A stretch of DNA of 33,050 nucleotides from an uncultured Holophagaceae bacterium (GCA_903839205.1 CAIMBM010000026.1:1-33050), one strand, 5' to 3'. Numbered from the stretch's first letter, positions 7,553 to 16,568 are shown. The notes: generated from the letters alone by a model not told the origin. Program-made: numbers and translations.

Positions 7553-10171
7553 TCAGTCCTCCAACCCGCCGGCGGTGAAGCGGAGCACCCGCTGGATCCC
7601 TTCGGGGGCATTGCCCTGCTCGTCGGGTCCCAGTTCAATGGTCTCGGTGGGCACCCGGAAGAAGTCCTCATCCGGCACGTACTGGGGCTGGGGTTCCACG
7701 CGGTAGAGGTAGGAGATGATCTCGTCCTCGTAGCCGAAGCGCATCTGCTCGAAGTACTCGTAGCTTTCCCGCTTGTACTCGACCAGGGGGTCCTTCTGGC
7801 CGTAGCCGCGGAAGCCGATGGCCTCCTTCAGGTGGTCCATGACCAGGAGGTGCCGCTTCCAGGCCGCGTCAATGATCTGGAGGATGGACCAGCGCTCGTA
7901 GCTGCGCATGCCCTCGCCGCCCAAGCGCTCGTCCTTGCCCTCGTAGTAGCGCTGCACCAGCGCCACCAGGGCCTCGCTGGCCTGGGCCTGGGGCAGCCTG
8001 CCCACGGCATCCACCTCGTCACCACCGAGGGTGAACAGCTGCTCCACCCGCTCGCGGAACCCGGCCTGGTCACGCTCGCCCTTGTCGGCCAGGAAATCGT
8101 TGGCGAGGCCCTCGGCGATCTCGCCCGCCACCCGCAGCACGTACTCCTTGGTGTTGCCCTTGAGGATCTCGGTCCGGAGCCCGTAGAAGAAGATGCGCTG
8201 CTTGTTCATCACATCGTCGTACTCGAGCAGGTGCTTGCGGATCTCGAAATGGTGGGCTTCCACGCGTTTCTGGCTGCGCTCGATGGCCCTGGTCACCATG
8301 CCCGCCTCGATGGGCTCGTCATCATTCATGCCCATGGCGCCCATGAGGTTCTTGATGCGGTCGCCGCCGAAAATCCGCATCAGGTCGTCCTCGAGGGACA
8401 GGTAGAAGCGGCTGGACCCGGGATCGCCCTGGCGGCCCGCCCGGCCCCGGAGCTGGTTGTCGATGCGGCGGCTCTCGTTGCGCTCCGTGCCCAGGATGTG
8501 CAGCCCGCCCAGGGCCACCACCTCCTCGTGTTCGGCGGCCGTCTGGCCCCGCATCTTTTCCACGAGGGCCGAGAACTCCGGCGTCTCGAACCCTTCGGCG
8601 TCGTAGAGGACGATGTTCTTCTTCTTGGCCTCCAGCCGGGCCAGGCCCTCGGGATTGCCGCCCAGGATGATGTCCGTCCCACGACCCGCCATGTTGGTGG
8701 CGATCGTGACGGCCCCCTTGCGGCCGGCCTGGGCCACGATCTCCGCCTCGCGCTCGTGGTGCTTCGCGTTCAGCACCACGTGGGGAATCCGGGCCGCCTT
8801 CAGGGCATCTGCCAGGTCCTCGCTGCTCTCGATGCTGGCGGTGCCCACCAGGACGGGCTGACCCTTCGTGTGCAGCTCCTTGATCTCTTCGACGACGGCC
8901 TTCTTCTTGCCGGCCCGGGTCGAATAGACCGTGTCCGCGAAATCCTTCCTGACCATGGGCATGTTCGTGGGCACCACGATCACGTCCAGCTTGTAGATGG
9001 AATGCAGTTCCGTGGCCTCGGTCTCGGCCGTGCCGGTCATGCCCGCCAGCCTGTGGTACATCCGGAAGAAGTTCTGGAAGGTGACGGTGGCGAGGGTCTG
9101 GTTCTCCGCGTTCACCTCCACGCCTTCCTTGGCCTCGATGGCCTGGTGCAGGCCGTTGGACCAGCGGCGCCCCGGCATGAGTCGCCCCGTGAACTCGTCC
9201 ACGATGACCACCTCCATGCCCTTGCCGTCCTCCTTGGGATGGACCATGTAGTCCACGTCCAGCCGGTACAGGTTGTGGGCCAGGAGGGCCTGGTTGAGGC
9301 CGTGGAGAATCTCGATGCTGGCGGGCTCGTACAGGTTCGTCACGCCCAGCAGATGCTCGGCATGGTGGATGCCCTCGTCCGTCAGCATCACCTGACGGTC
9401 CTTCTCGTCCACCTTGTAGTGCAGCTCCGGCTTGAGCTTGGGAACAATGGCATCGATGCGGAAGTACTTGGAAGTGTCCTCCTCGCTGCTGCCCGCGATG
9501 ATGAGCGGGGTGCGCGCCTCGTCGATGAGGATGCTGTCCACCTCGTCCACGATGGCGTAGTTGAAGCCGCGCTGGGTGAACTCCTCCAGCTCCCACTTCA
9601 TGTTGTCGCGAAGGTAGTCGAACCCCAGCTCGTTGTTCGTGGCGTAGGTGATGTCGCAGGCATAGGCAGCCCGACGCTGCTGATCGTCCAGGCCATGCTG
9701 GATGATGCCGACGCTGAGCCCGAGCCAGGTGTAGAGGCGGCCCATCCACTCGGCATCACGGCGGGCCAGATAGTCGTTCACCGTGACCAGGTGGGCTCCC
9801 TTGCCTGCCAGGGCGTTCAGGTAGAGGGGTAGCGTGGCGGTGAGGGTCTTGCCTTCACCCGTCCTCATCTCGGCGACTTTGCCCTCGTGCAGCGCCATGC
9901 CCCCCACCAGCTGCACATCGAAGTGGCGCATCTTGAGCACGCGCTTGCTGGCCTCGCGCGCCACGGCGAAGGCTTCGGGCAGGATGTCCTCCAGGGTGGC
10001 CCCATTCGCCAGCTTCTCCTTCAGGAACGGGGTCCGGGCCTTGAGGGCCTCGTCGCTGAGGGCGGCAAGCTCTGGCTCCTGCACGTTGATAGCCTGGACC
10101 TTGGCCCACAGCCGCTTCAGCTCCCGGTCGTTCTTGGATCCGATGAGTTTCTTGAGGAAGTTGTCGAGCAT
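7553..10171 (-). CDS. secA: Preprotein translocase ATPase SecA
   Basis: Motor ATPase that drives unfolded preproteins through the SecYEG channel at the inner membrane. The 872-residue protein begins [18 protein letters not shown]. It has Walker A MRTGEGKT at 102-109, a Walker B/DEAD-type region reading [14 protein letters not shown], the second motor-domain motifs [10 protein letters not shown] and [10 protein letters not shown], and the arginine-finger region [13 protein letters not shown]. It ends in GGLED without the C-terminal cysteine-rich zinc tail that binds SecB in E. coli, so SecB or lipid contact through that tail is not expected. An upstream in-frame extension to 10447 has no SecA character, hence the ATG at 10171. 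It is divergent from ndk. Confidence 0.97.
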   Translation of the reverse strand: MLDNFLKKLIGSKNDRELKRLWAKVQAINVQEPELAALSDEALKARTPFLKEKLANGATLEDILPEAFAVAREASKRVLKMRHFDVQLVGGMALHEGKVAEMRTGEGKTLTATLPLYLNALAGKGAHLVTVNDYLARRDAEWMGRLYTWLGLSVGIIQHGLDDQQRRAAYACDITYATNNELGFDYLRDNMKWELEEFTQRGFNYAIVDEVDSILIDEARTPLIIAGSSEEDTSKYFRIDAIVPKLKPELHYKVDEKDRQVMLTDEGIHHAEHLLGVTNLYEPASIEILHGLNQALLAHNLYRLDVDYMVHPKEDGKGMEVVIVDEFTGRLMPGRRWSNGLHQAIEAKEGVEVNAENQTLATVTFQNFFRMYHRLAGMTGTAETEATELHSIYKLDVIVVPTNMPMVRKDFADTVYSTRAGKKKAVVEEIKELHTKGQPVLVGTASIESSEDLADALKAARIPHVVLNAKHHEREAEIVAQAGRKGAVTIATNMAGRGTDIILGGNPEGLARLEAKKKNIVLYDAEGFETPEFSALVEKMRGQTAAEHEEVVALGGLHILGTERNESRRIDNQLRGRAGRQGDPGSSRFYLSLEDDLMRIFGGDRIKNLMGAMGMNDDEPIEAGMVTRAIERSQKRVEAHHFEIRKHLLEYDDVMNKQRIFFYGLRTEILKGNTKEYVLRVAGEIAEGLANDFLADKGERDQAGFRERVEQLFTLGGDEVDAVGRLPQAQASEALVALVQRYYEGKDERLGGEGMRSYERWSILQIIDAAWKRHLLVMDHLKEAIGFRGYGQKDPLVEYKRESYEYFEQMRFGYEDEIISYLYRVEPQPQYVPDEDFFRVPTETIELGPDEQGNAPEGIQRVLRFTAGGLED

Positions 10172-10198
10172 GAAGCCGTCCAGTCGCGTAAACCATCG

Positions 10199-10227
10199 AT
10201 TGTAGCGCGATGGACCCCCATTTCCCA
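10199..10227 (-). promoter_or_regulatory. Candidate secA promoter
   Basis: On the minus strand a -10 box TACAAT (10204-10199, five of six consensus bases) is preceded at 17 bp by TGGGAA (10227-10222, three of six). This would give a leader of about 20 bases before the secA ATG. The -10 match is good and the -35 match is weak. Confidence 0.45.
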
Positions 10228-10257
10228 GCGCTGGAAGCGGCTGCCAAGCTTCCGTGG

Positions 10258-10286
10258 TTGCCGAACTTACCGACCCAGGGCAGACT
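10258..10286 (+). promoter_or_regulatory. Candidate ndk promoter
   Basis: TTGCCG (10258-10263) and CAGACT (10281-10286) are 17 bp apart and lie about 25 bases before the ndk ATG. They match four and three of the six sigma-70 consensus bases, so the assignment is tentative. Confidence 0.35.
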
Positions 10287-10310
10287 GGATGTTTGGATTC
10301 TGGAGAAGCC

Positions 10311-10730
10311 ATGGCCCTCGAACGCACCTTTGCCATCATCAAGCCCGATGCCGTCCAGGACGGCCACATCGGAGAGATCCTCACCGCCATCGAACAGGGG
10401 GGGCTGAAGGTCGTGGGGCTCAAGCTGACCCGCCTGACTCCCGCCATCTGCCAGGGTTTCTATCACGAGCATGTGGGCAAGGGCTTCTACCCGGAACTCG
10501 AGGCCTTCATGACCGAGGGTCCCGTGGCCATCATGGTCTTGGAGGGCGAGAATGCCATCCTGCGCTGGCGCGATTTGATGGGCGCCACCAACCCGGCGAA
10601 CGCGGCGGAAGGTACACTGCGCAAGCGGTTCGGGGCCAGCATCGGCCGCAACGCCACCCATGGCAGCGACAAACCCGAGAGCGCAAGGTTCGAAGTAGGC
10701 TACTTCTTCAACGCCTTCGAACAGTTCTGA
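10311..10730 (+). CDS. ndk: Nucleoside diphosphate kinase
   Basis: Cytoplasmic enzyme that transfers the gamma phosphate of ATP to nucleoside diphosphates through a phosphohistidine. The 139-residue protein starts [15 protein letters not shown], the family's usual N-terminus, and has the active-site motif NATHGSD with the phosphorylated histidine at 117. GGAG precedes the ATG at 10311. An upstream in-frame start at 10254 would add a tail without family similarity. The gene stands alone between divergent secA and its own terminator. Confidence 0.97.
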   Translation: MALERTFAIIKPDAVQDGHIGEILTAIEQGGLKVVGLKLTRLTPAICQGFYHEHVGKGFYPELEAFMTEGPVAIMVLEGENAILRWRDLMGATNPANAAEGTLRKRFGASIGRNATHGSDKPESARFEVGYFFNAFEQF

Positions 10731-10750
10731 CCCGGGGCGCTCCCCCCATG

Positions 10751-10777
10751 AAAATCGGCGCCAACGGCGCCGATTTT
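10751..10777 (+). terminator. Rho-independent terminator of ndk
   Basis: A perfect 12-bp stem (10751-10762 with 10766-10777) has a three-base loop AAC. The distal arm ends in TTTT and is followed by CGTTTC. It lies 20 bp after the ndk stop and may also act on convergent transcripts. Confidence 0.8.
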
Positions 10778-10803
10778 CGTTTCAACAGATAGAGGTTGAA
10801 GTC

Positions 10804-11277
10804 TCAACCTTCCAGAATCGCTTGCAGGGCCGACTGGCAGAGGCGACGGACGCCTGGCAGAAGGTCGGCGCTCTGGAGGCCCTTTTCACTCAGCCACTGG
10901 CCGCCCGCTGGCGGCGGGGGCAGCAGGTCCTCCGGGGCCTTGGTGCGTAGCAGGTGGCTGAGGTAGAGGCGCTGCTGCCCTTCAAGACCCTCCAGGCGCA
11001 GGAGCCACGGCGTCGGCAACCGGCTGGTACGCTCGTCGAATACCACCGGCAGGACCGACTTGTCCACGAAACGGAAGGGCATGCCCCAGGCGGCCTCGAT
11101 CTGCGCATTGAGAAGGGAGGTCGGCAGGAAGCCTGGTGACCACGGGATCTGGGCGGGCATGAGGAGGCCGCGGTGGGGGCTGTGCGGCGAAGGCACGAGC
11201 AGGACGAAGGGCGTCTGCTGCCCATGGACCAGCACCCCTTCAATGAACGTGGTGAGGTGGACCCGGCCCTCGGCCAT
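10804..11277 (-). CDS. Protein of unknown function, 157 residues
   Basis: I do not recognise this family. The 157-residue protein has no signal peptide, clear membrane segment or metal-binding cysteine cluster. The middle is proline- and leucine-rich (for example LVPSPHSPH and PEDLLPPPPAGG). It is translated with good coding character on the minus strand. The last part (GGQWLSEKGLQSADLLPG) faintly recalls the C-terminal part of NUDIX-type proteins, but no NUDIX box is visible, so I do not assign that. AAGGGAGG, six bases before the ATG at 11277, is a strong ribosome-binding site, and it belongs to the terminal inverted repeat of the element next to it. It probably follows proS in one transcript. 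Confidence 0.7.
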   Translation of the reverse strand: MAEGRVHLTTFIEGVLVHGQQTPFVLLVPSPHSPHRGLLMPAQIPWSPGFLPTSLLNAQIEAAWGMPFRFVDKSVLPVVFDERTSRLPTPWLLRLEGLEGQQRLYLSHLLRTKAPEDLLPPPPAGGQWLSEKGLQSADLLPGVRRLCQSALQAILEG

Positions 11278-11550
11278 TAGGGCCTCCCTTCAAATTGGAT
11301 GTGAGCCGCGACGCCGGCCAGCCGCGCACATGGCAAGGCGCCGGCCGCAGGGCGATGCGGCACATCGTTCAAGGCCGGCAACGCCGCCAGGGGTGCGGCT
11401 GGCCACCTCCCGGAGGGCAAGGGGTGGCGGCCGACGCGATGCTGCGTCGAACTCCTCGTCGATAGTGCCGCTATCGCCATCGTCGTTCTCCTTGTCTCGC
11501 TTGGGCGGCGCCCCTTGCGCGGCCGCACCCCAATTTGAAGGGAGACCCTA
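11278..11550. repeat. 273-bp element with 21-bp terminal inverted repeats (MITE-like)
   Basis: The two ends, 11278-11298 and 11530-11550, are inverted copies that match at 20 of 21 bases; the core is CCAATTTGAAGGGAG. Similarity then fades, with a shared GCCGCG near the 33rd base of each arm. The interior is GC-rich and holds smaller hairpins at 11432-11449 (CGACGC/GCGTCG) and 11461-11475 (GATAG/CTATC). There is no transposase and the short ORFs inside look spurious. The outermost bases of the right end form the proS stop codon. The left end carries the ribosome-binding site of the next gene and abuts its ATG. It may be a non-autonomous element or a regulatory/processing structure. Confidence 0.75.
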
Positions 11551-13455
11551 GCGTCCTCCTGCAGTCTCGAGCTCTTGCATGATGCGGTCCCGGGCCACGG
11601 AGACTTCCGCCACGGCGGCCTCGGGCCTGAGCTTCACCACCGCCTTGGTGCGGCGGTCGCGCAGTTCCACCATGCCCTCCTTCAGGCCCTTGGCGCCCAC
11701 CGTGAGGCGCAGGGGGAACCCCAGCAGGTCCGCGTCCTTGAACTTGGCGCCGGGGCTCAGCCCTTCACGATCGTCATGCAGGACCTCGAATCCAGCGTCC
11801 TCGAGGTCCTTCTCCACCTGGTTGGCCACGCCGGCGACTTCCGCGCTGCCGGGATCCAGACAGACCACGTGCACCTGGTAGGGAGAGATGGGCCAGGGCC
11901 AAATGATGCCGTCGGCGTCGTAGTTCTGCTCCACGGCCGCTGCCACGGTCCGGGTGATGCCGATGCCGTAGCAGCCCATCACCATGGGGTGTTCCTTCCC
12001 CAGTTCGTCGAGGAAGGTGCACGACATGGATTTCGAATACTTGGTTCCGAGCTTGAAGACCTGGCCCACCTCGATGCCGCGGAAGGCCTGGTAGCGGCCC
12101 TTCCCGCAGCGGGTGCAGAGATCCTCCTCGGCCGCCATCCGCAGGTCCGCAAAGGTGCAGCCAGGCAGGTCCCGCTTCGGATCCAGGCCGAAGTGATGGT
12201 AGTCGGTGCGGTTGGCACCGCAGGTCAGGTTGACCGCCCCCTCGAGGCTGCGGTCCACCAGCATGCGCACCTGGGAGCGCAGTTCGGAGAACCGGGTGCC
12301 CTCGGCGGGGACCGGGCCCATGAAGCCCGATTTCGCGCCGGTAAAGGCCTCCGCCTCCACGATCTCCATGAGTTCAAGGCCCGTGGCTCCGAGGAGGTTC
12401 TTCACCTTGACCGGGTTGAGTTCATGGTCGCCCCGCAGCACCACGCCCAGGAGCAGCACCTTGTCCTGGCCGGCGTCGGCGGGATTCGACTTTGAGGCTT
12501 CGGGGCTGCCCTGGAACTCAGCCTGCATCAGGTAGAACTTGCTGGTCTGGGTTATGGGCATGCCGTCGTGTTCCGCATCCTTCATCCCGGCGGCCTGCTC
12601 CACCTGCCCCAGGACGCCGGGTGTGCAGAAATGGTCCTTTTTCAGATCAATCCTGTCTCCGCACGGGCCGGCCGGCAATTGCGGAGCCTCGGTCTTCTCC
12701 ATGTTCGAGGTGTACTCACAGGCATCGCAGCTGAGGATGGCGTCCTCGCCGCTGCCAGCCAGCACGTGGAATTCGTGGGTGAAGCTGCCACCGATGGCCC
12801 CGCTGTCGGCTTCCACGGGCCGGAACTTCACGCCCAGGCGGGAGAAGATCCGATTGTAGGCGTTGAACATGGCCCAGTACCCGCGATCCGCGCAGGCATC
12901 GTCCACATGGAAGGAATAGCCATCCTTCATCGTGAACTCGCGGCCCCGCATGAGGCCGAAGCGGGGACGGCGTTCGTCCCGGAACTTGGTCTGCACCTGG
13001 AAGAGGTTCATGGGCAGCTGCTTGTAGCTCCTCACGTTCTTCCGGACGATGTCCGTAACCGCTTCCTCATGGGTGGGCCCCAGGCAGAAGTTGTAGAAGT
13101 CCCGCTCATCGGGTGTCTCGCCCCGCTTGCGCCGCTCGGCGACCTCGGCCTTGGCCTTGCGATCGCAGAAGCGGAGCAGCTCGTCTCCGTAGAACTTCCA
13201 CCGCCCGCTCTCCTGCCACAACTCCGCAGGCAGCACCGCGGGCATGAGCAGTTCCTGGCAGCCGTCCTTGGCCAGCTCCTCGCGGACGATCTCCTCGAAC
13301 TTGCGGATGCTCCTGAAGGCCAGCGGCAGGTAGCTGTAGATGCCTGCGGCCACTTTCTGGATCATTCCGGCCCGCATCATGAGCTGCTGGCTCACCACAT
13401 CGGCGTCCCGGGGGGTCTCGCGCAGGGTCTGTATCAGGAGCTTCGACTGCTTCAT
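11548..13455 (-). CDS. proS: Proline-tRNA ligase, bacterial type with editing domain
   Basis: Cytoplasmic class II aminoacyl-tRNA synthetase that charges tRNA-Pro. The 635-residue length includes the inserted editing domain that removes mischarged alanine. Class II motifs are visible: motif 1 around EEIVREELAKDGCQELLMP, motif 2 FRDERRPRFGLMRGREF, and motif 3 MGCYGIGITRTVAA. The region from about 230 to 410 corresponds to the YbaK-like editing insert, and the anticodon-binding domain is C-terminal. The start is the ATG at 13455 (MKQSKLL), the conserved N-terminus, with GAGG upstream. The final stop codon TAG is formed by the end of the adjoining inverted-repeat element, so the last residues could have been altered by its arrival. 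Confidence 0.96.
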   Translation of the reverse strand: MKQSKLLIQTLRETPRDADVVSQQLMMRAGMIQKVAAGIYSYLPLAFRSIRKFEEIVREELAKDGCQELLMPAVLPAELWQESGRWKFYGDELLRFCDRKAKAEVAERRKRGETPDERDFYNFCLGPTHEEAVTDIVRKNVRSYKQLPMNLFQVQTKFRDERRPRFGLMRGREFTMKDGYSFHVDDACADRGYWAMFNAYNRIFSRLGVKFRPVEADSGAIGGSFTHEFHVLAGSGEDAILSCDACEYTSNMEKTEAPQLPAGPCGDRIDLKKDHFCTPGVLGQVEQAAGMKDAEHDGMPITQTSKFYLMQAEFQGSPEASKSNPADAGQDKVLLLGVVLRGDHELNPVKVKNLLGATGLELMEIVEAEAFTGAKSGFMGPVPAEGTRFSELRSQVRMLVDRSLEGAVNLTCGANRTDYHHFGLDPKRDLPGCTFADLRMAAEEDLCTRCGKGRYQAFRGIEVGQVFKLGTKYSKSMSCTFLDELGKEHPMVMGCYGIGITRTVAAAVEQNYDADGIIWPWPISPYQVHVVCLDPGSAEVAGVANQVEKDLEDAGFEVLHDDREGLSPGAKFKDADLLGFPLRLTVGAKGLKEGMVELRDRRTKAVVKLRPEAAVAEVSVARDRIMQELETAGGR

Positions 13456-13583
13456 CGGGGGCCTCAAACCTTTGAGTTTAGCCCAGGACGGCACCCCTAC
13501 CCGCCTGGAAAGCACGGAGCTTCCGGCCGGGCCTGGGGATCTGCTGGGATGCCGGGGAATCGTCGCAGTCGGCCTGCAGGGCA

Positions 13584-14033
13584 TCAAGCCAGGTGGGACT
13601 GCACGAGGGTGCTGGCGGCCTTCCCGTCGATGGCTCCGCCGTGGGTGGCCTGCAGCAGCTTCATCACCAGGCCCATGTCCTTCTTCAGCTTGGCCCCGCT
13701 CTCGGCGATGGCGGCCCGTACCGCCGCTTCCAGGGCCGGACCTTCGAGCATGGCCGGAAGGTAGGGCCTCAGCATCTCGATTTCGGCCCGCTCCTGGGCG
13801 GCCCGGTCTGCCTGGCCCACCTTCTCGAACTGGGCGACGCTATCCTCACGGGACTTGACCAAGCGCTTGAAGACGGCCAGGGCATCGGCATCGGCGAGGA
13901 CCCCCTGGGGGCCCAGCCCCTTGGCCACGGCCTCGTTCTTGTAGGCGGCCAGGGCCATGCGGAGCACCTGGGTCCTGGGGGCGTCCTTGGCCAGCATGGA
14001 GGTCTTCAAGTCGGCCTGCAGGCGCTCGAGCAT
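13584..14033 (-). CDS. yqeY: GatB/YqeY domain protein
   Basis: A 149-residue protein that is one GatB/YqeY domain, the tRNA-binding tail domain of the GatB amidotransferase subunit found alone here. Free-standing members are thought to bind tRNA but have no settled function. Characteristic parts are LERLQADLKTSMLAKD at the N-terminus, RLVKSREDSVAQFEKVGQ in the middle, and GLVMKLL with the DGKAAS segment at the end. Two ATGs are possible, 14039 and 14033. I chose 14033 because ACGGAG then sits at a normal six-base spacing. It lies upstream of proS on the same strand, a fitting tRNA-related pairing, and is divergent from the cheX-like gene. Confidence 0.9.
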   Translation of the reverse strand: MLERLQADLKTSMLAKDAPRTQVLRMALAAYKNEAVAKGLGPQGVLADADALAVFKRLVKSREDSVAQFEKVGQADRAAQERAEIEMLRPYLPAMLEGPALEAAVRAAIAESGAKLKKDMGLVMKLLQATHGGAIDGKAASTLVQSHLA

Positions 14034-14151
14034 GGGCATCTCCGTGTGCGAAGATCCATGTTGACGCGAGAGCCACCGGCCCTCAATGCAAGAAGTCATG
14101 CCAAATCACTCCCCGACCGAAACAGCCCTCAGTCACTTGGCCTGGAGTCCC

Positions 14152-14613
14152 ATGAACGTCGCCTTCATCAATCCCTTCATCGAATCCACCCTCCGCAGCC
14201 TGGAGATGATGGCCAGCATCACCGCCGAGAAGGTGGGCCTGTCGGTGAAGGAGGATCTCATCACCACCTACGACATCTCCGCCATCATCGGCATCACCGG
14301 GGACACCTCCGGCTCCATCATTCTCAGCTTCCCCGTGGGATTGGCCTGCCGCATCGCCAGCAACATGCTCATGGAGGAGATCTCCACCCTGGACCGGAGC
14401 GTGGAGGATGCCATTGGCGAGATCGGCAACATCGTGGTGGGCGATGCCCGGCGTCTGCTCATCCAGGACGGGTTCAGCCTGTCCATCTCGGTGCCCACGG
14501 TGGTGGTCGGGAAGGGGCACAAGATCAGCCGCAGCGGAGACATCCCCTGCATCGCCATCCCCTTCAAGACGGAATCCGGGGATTTCGAGGTGAATGTAGG
14601 GCTCAAGGAGTAG
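14152..14613 (+). CDS. CheX-like chemotaxis phosphatase
   Basis: A 153-residue protein of the CheC/CheX/FliY phosphatase family, which removes phosphate from CheY-type response regulators. The active-site signature is present at 86-93 (DAIGEIGN), with the acidic Glu90 and Asn93 used by the family. Only one such motif is present, as in CheX. The fold suggests a dimer. No chemotaxis or flagellar genes are visible in the window, so the target regulator is unknown; it might act on pilus-linked motility. The start is the ATG at 14152 with GGAG upstream; an in-frame extension to 14086 overlaps the region divergent from yqeY. A strong terminator follows. Confidence 0.85.
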   Translation: MNVAFINPFIESTLRSLEMMASITAEKVGLSVKEDLITTYDISAIIGITGDTSGSIILSFPVGLACRIASNMLMEEISTLDRSVEDAIGEIGNIVVGDARRLLIQDGFSLSISVPTVVVGKGHKISRSGDIPCIAIPFKTESGDFEVNVGLKE

Positions 14614-14630
14614 TCAGCCAACCTCAGCAC

Positions 14631-14666
14631 ATAACAAAAGGGCGCCCTGCGGCGCCCTTTTGTTAT
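14631..14666. terminator. Bidirectional terminator between cheX-like gene and ferredoxin
   Basis: A perfect 16-bp stem (14631-14646 with 14651-14666) with a four-base loop CTGC carries a run of A on one arm and a run of T on the other, so it can stop transcription from both convergent genes. Confidence 0.88.
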
Positions 14667-14684
14667 TGAACCGGCTTAGCCGTA

Positions 14685-14939
14685 TCAGGCCTTCTCGAAC
14701 TTGATGACTTCCACGGGGCAACCGGCGACGGCGGCCTCGATGGCGGCTTCCAGGTCCGTGCCGTTGCTGCCGGAAAGGGGGCTCTGCTCGTCCCGGTTCT
14801 CGTTGTCCACGCCATCCTCGCGCACGGAGCCGTTGACGTTGCAGCTGGTGTCGGTGACCTTGAACACCTCGGGGCACTCGGCCTCGCAGGCGTTGCACAC
14901 GATGCAGCCTTCTTCGATCCAGACTTTGGTGATGGCCAT
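14685..14939 (-). CDS. [4Fe-4S] ferredoxin
   Basis: A small 84-residue electron carrier. Cysteines lie at 12, 15, 18 and 22 (CIVCNACEAECP), with a further CP motif at 74. This fits a single-cluster ferredoxin in which 12, 15, 18 and 74 hold the cluster and 22 may pair with another cysteine such as 33. The part between (about 35-65) is acidic and not cluster-binding. GGAG precedes the ATG. Its redox partner is not indicated by the neighbours, which are a cheX-like gene and thiL. Confidence 0.92.
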   Translation of the reverse strand: MAITKVWIEEGCIVCNACEAECPEVFKVTDTSCNVNGSVREDGVDNENRDEQSPLSGSNGTDLEAAIEAAVAGCPVEVIKFEKA

Positions 14940-14988
14940 GGTCGTCTCCTAGAGATCCAATTGGGGCCCGGCATGGGCGTACTTAACC

Positions 14989-15017
14989 AAACTAGCATCG
15001 CTGCCGCCCGGGACCAA
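14989..15017 (-). promoter_or_regulatory. Candidate promoter of the [4Fe-4S] ferredoxin gene
   Basis: On the minus strand TTGGTC (15017-15012) and TAGTTT (14994-14989) are 17 bp apart, about 50 bases before the ATG. Each matches three of six consensus bases, so this is tentative. Confidence 0.3.
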
Positions 15018-15072
15018 GCGTCGCCTCTCCCCCGGACCCGTGGGAGACTGGACTTGTGACGGAGGTCCGCCC

Positions 15073-15990
15073 ATGCACCTGAAGGAGGCAGACGTGCTTG
15101 CCCGGATCCGGGCCCGCCTGCCCGGAGGGGGGAGCCTCCTGGATGACTGCGGGGCCCTGCCCCCGGTCCCGGCGGGCCACAGGCTGCTGGTCACCACGGA
15201 CCTCATGGAATCGGAGCAGCACTTCCGCCTCGACTGGCATCCGCCGGACCTGCTGGCCCGCAAGCTCCTGATGGTGAATCTCTCGGACCTGGACGCTTCT
15301 GGGGCCCGGCCCTTCGGCTTCACGCTGACCCTGGCCCTGGGCCCCGGGGTCGATGAGCCCTGGATGGACACCTTCCTGGAAGGCCTGGCGAGGGCCTCCC
15401 GGCAGGCTGGCGTCGAGGTTCTAGGCGGCGACACCGTGGGCCGCCCCGCGGGCCTGGGCCTTGGGCTCACGGCCTTCGGCTTCGCAGCCCGGTGGCTGAG
15501 ACGCGACGGCCTGAGGGCCGGTGATCTCATCTTGGTGGATCAGCGTCCCGGGGCCAGCCTGCGGGGGCTGCGGAAGCTGGAGGCCGGGCAGCGCTGGGAT
15601 CCGGCCCGACCCGACCCCGACCTGAAGGCCCACCTGGATCCAACGCCCAACCTGGGCCTGGGGCCGAGGCTGGCCGCCCTGCCCGAGGTCCATGCCTGCC
15701 TCGATCTCTCGGACGGACTCAGCCGCGACCTCCACAATCTGGCGGAGGCCTCCCACCTCAGCATCCTGGTGGATCCGGACCTGGACGAGGACTCCCTGCG
15801 GGGGGGCGAGGACTATGCCCGCTGCTTTGGCACCAACCTGAGCCAGGCGGAGTTGGAACGGCGACTCGGTCAGCCCTTCTTCCCTGTGGGCCGGGCCGTG
15901 GAAAAGGGGTCGGCCCCCCTGCTCGTCTATGATGGGAGTGGAACGCGCGCCCTGCCGGACCTTGGATTCGACCATTTCGCCCATGACTGA
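15073..15990 (+). CDS. thiL: Thiamine-monophosphate kinase
   Basis: Phosphorylates thiamine monophosphate with ATP to give the cofactor thiamine diphosphate. The 305-residue protein of the PurM/ThiL fold has the N-terminal metal/ATP segment LLDDCGAL, the LVTTDLM and VNLSDLDASGARP motifs, LGGDTVGRP near 118-126, and DLSDGLSRDL in the second half. The start is the ATG at 15073 with GGAGG upstream. The stop overlaps the start of the next gene (ATGACTGA), which suggests an operon thiL, DUF2062, ybaB, recR. No other thiamine genes are nearby and no TPP riboswitch was seen in the short leader. Confidence 0.93.
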   Translation: MHLKEADVLARIRARLPGGGSLLDDCGALPPVPAGHRLLVTTDLMESEQHFRLDWHPPDLLARKLLMVNLSDLDASGARPFGFTLTLALGPGVDEPWMDTFLEGLARASRQAGVEVLGGDTVGRPAGLGLGLTAFGFAARWLRRDGLRAGDLILVDQRPGASLRGLRKLEAGQRWDPARPDPDLKAHLDPTPNLGLGPRLAALPEVHACLDLSDGLSRDLHNLAEASHLSILVDPDLDEDSLRGGEDYARCFGTNLSQAELERRLGQPFFPVGRAVEKGSAPLLVYDGSGTRALPDLGFDHFAHD

Positions 15991-16564
15991 TCTAACCGAA
16001 GCGTTCATTCCGCCGCCCGTTCCGGCGGCCCCCCCCAAGGGAATCTGGTGTCGCCTCAGGGCCCACATCCTCCACCCGGAATTGAGTCCCGAGCAGGTGG
16101 CCTGGAGCTTCAGCCTGGGCCTCTCCATCGCCTGGAACCCGCTCCTGGGTCTCCATACGGCCATGGTCTTCCTGTTCTGTCTGATCTTCAGGCGCCTGCA
16201 CCGCCCTCTGATGATCATGGCCATGCTCATCAACAACCCCTGGACCACCATTCCCATCGCCACGGCCAGCACCTGGGTGGGCAACCTCGCGCGTGGACGG
16301 TTCAGTGTCGCCAACCTGGCCAAGGTCCAGTGGCACGAGATCGGCTGGAGGAGTTTCCTCACCTGGAGCGGGTTCGAGGCCATGACCACCATGCTGAGAC
16401 CGATCCTTAGGTCCTACCTCGTGGGCGGGTTGATCTGCACCGTTTTGGCGCTCCCTGTCGGATACTTCTTCATGCTCTGGCTGGCCAAGCGCCTGCGCCG
16501 CATCCACTGGCCGCACCTTCATGGTCACGCCTGCACCCCACCCAATAGCTCCCCCGGAGGTTGA
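15983..16564 (+). CDS. DUF2062 family membrane protein
   Basis: A 193-residue inner-membrane protein with DUF2062 features: a short soluble N-terminus, the segment SPEQVAWSFSLGLSIAWNPLLGLHTA, a second hydrophobic segment, and the family motif NNPWTTIPIA. A final membrane helix lies near the C-terminus (about 150-175). The function of the family is not established. The start ATG at 15983 overlaps the thiL stop by eight bases; the longer in-frame ORF from 15929 would run inside thiL. It is followed four bases later by ybaB, whose GGAGG lies within this gene's last codons. Confidence 0.88.
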   Translation: MTDLTEAFIPPPVPAAPPKGIWCRLRAHILHPELSPEQVAWSFSLGLSIAWNPLLGLHTAMVFLFCLIFRRLHRPLMIMAMLINNPWTTIPIATASTWVGNLARGRFSVANLAKVQWHEIGWRSFLTWSGFEAMTTMLRPILRSYLVGGLICTVLALPVGYFFMLWLAKRLRRIHWPHLHGHACTPPNSSPGG

Positions 16565-16568
16565 TCCC

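Noticed and set aside
7832-9832. 666-codon open frame antisense to secA
   Set aside because: It lies fully opposite a certain SecA gene and its composition (His, Gly, Leu and Val rich, no motifs) is that of a GC-rich shadow frame.
11277-11528. 83-codon ORF inside the inverted-repeat element
   Set aside because: It has no ribosome-binding site and ends within the repeat arm; the opposite strand gives a similar terminal phrase because of the repeat symmetry, so it is an artefact.
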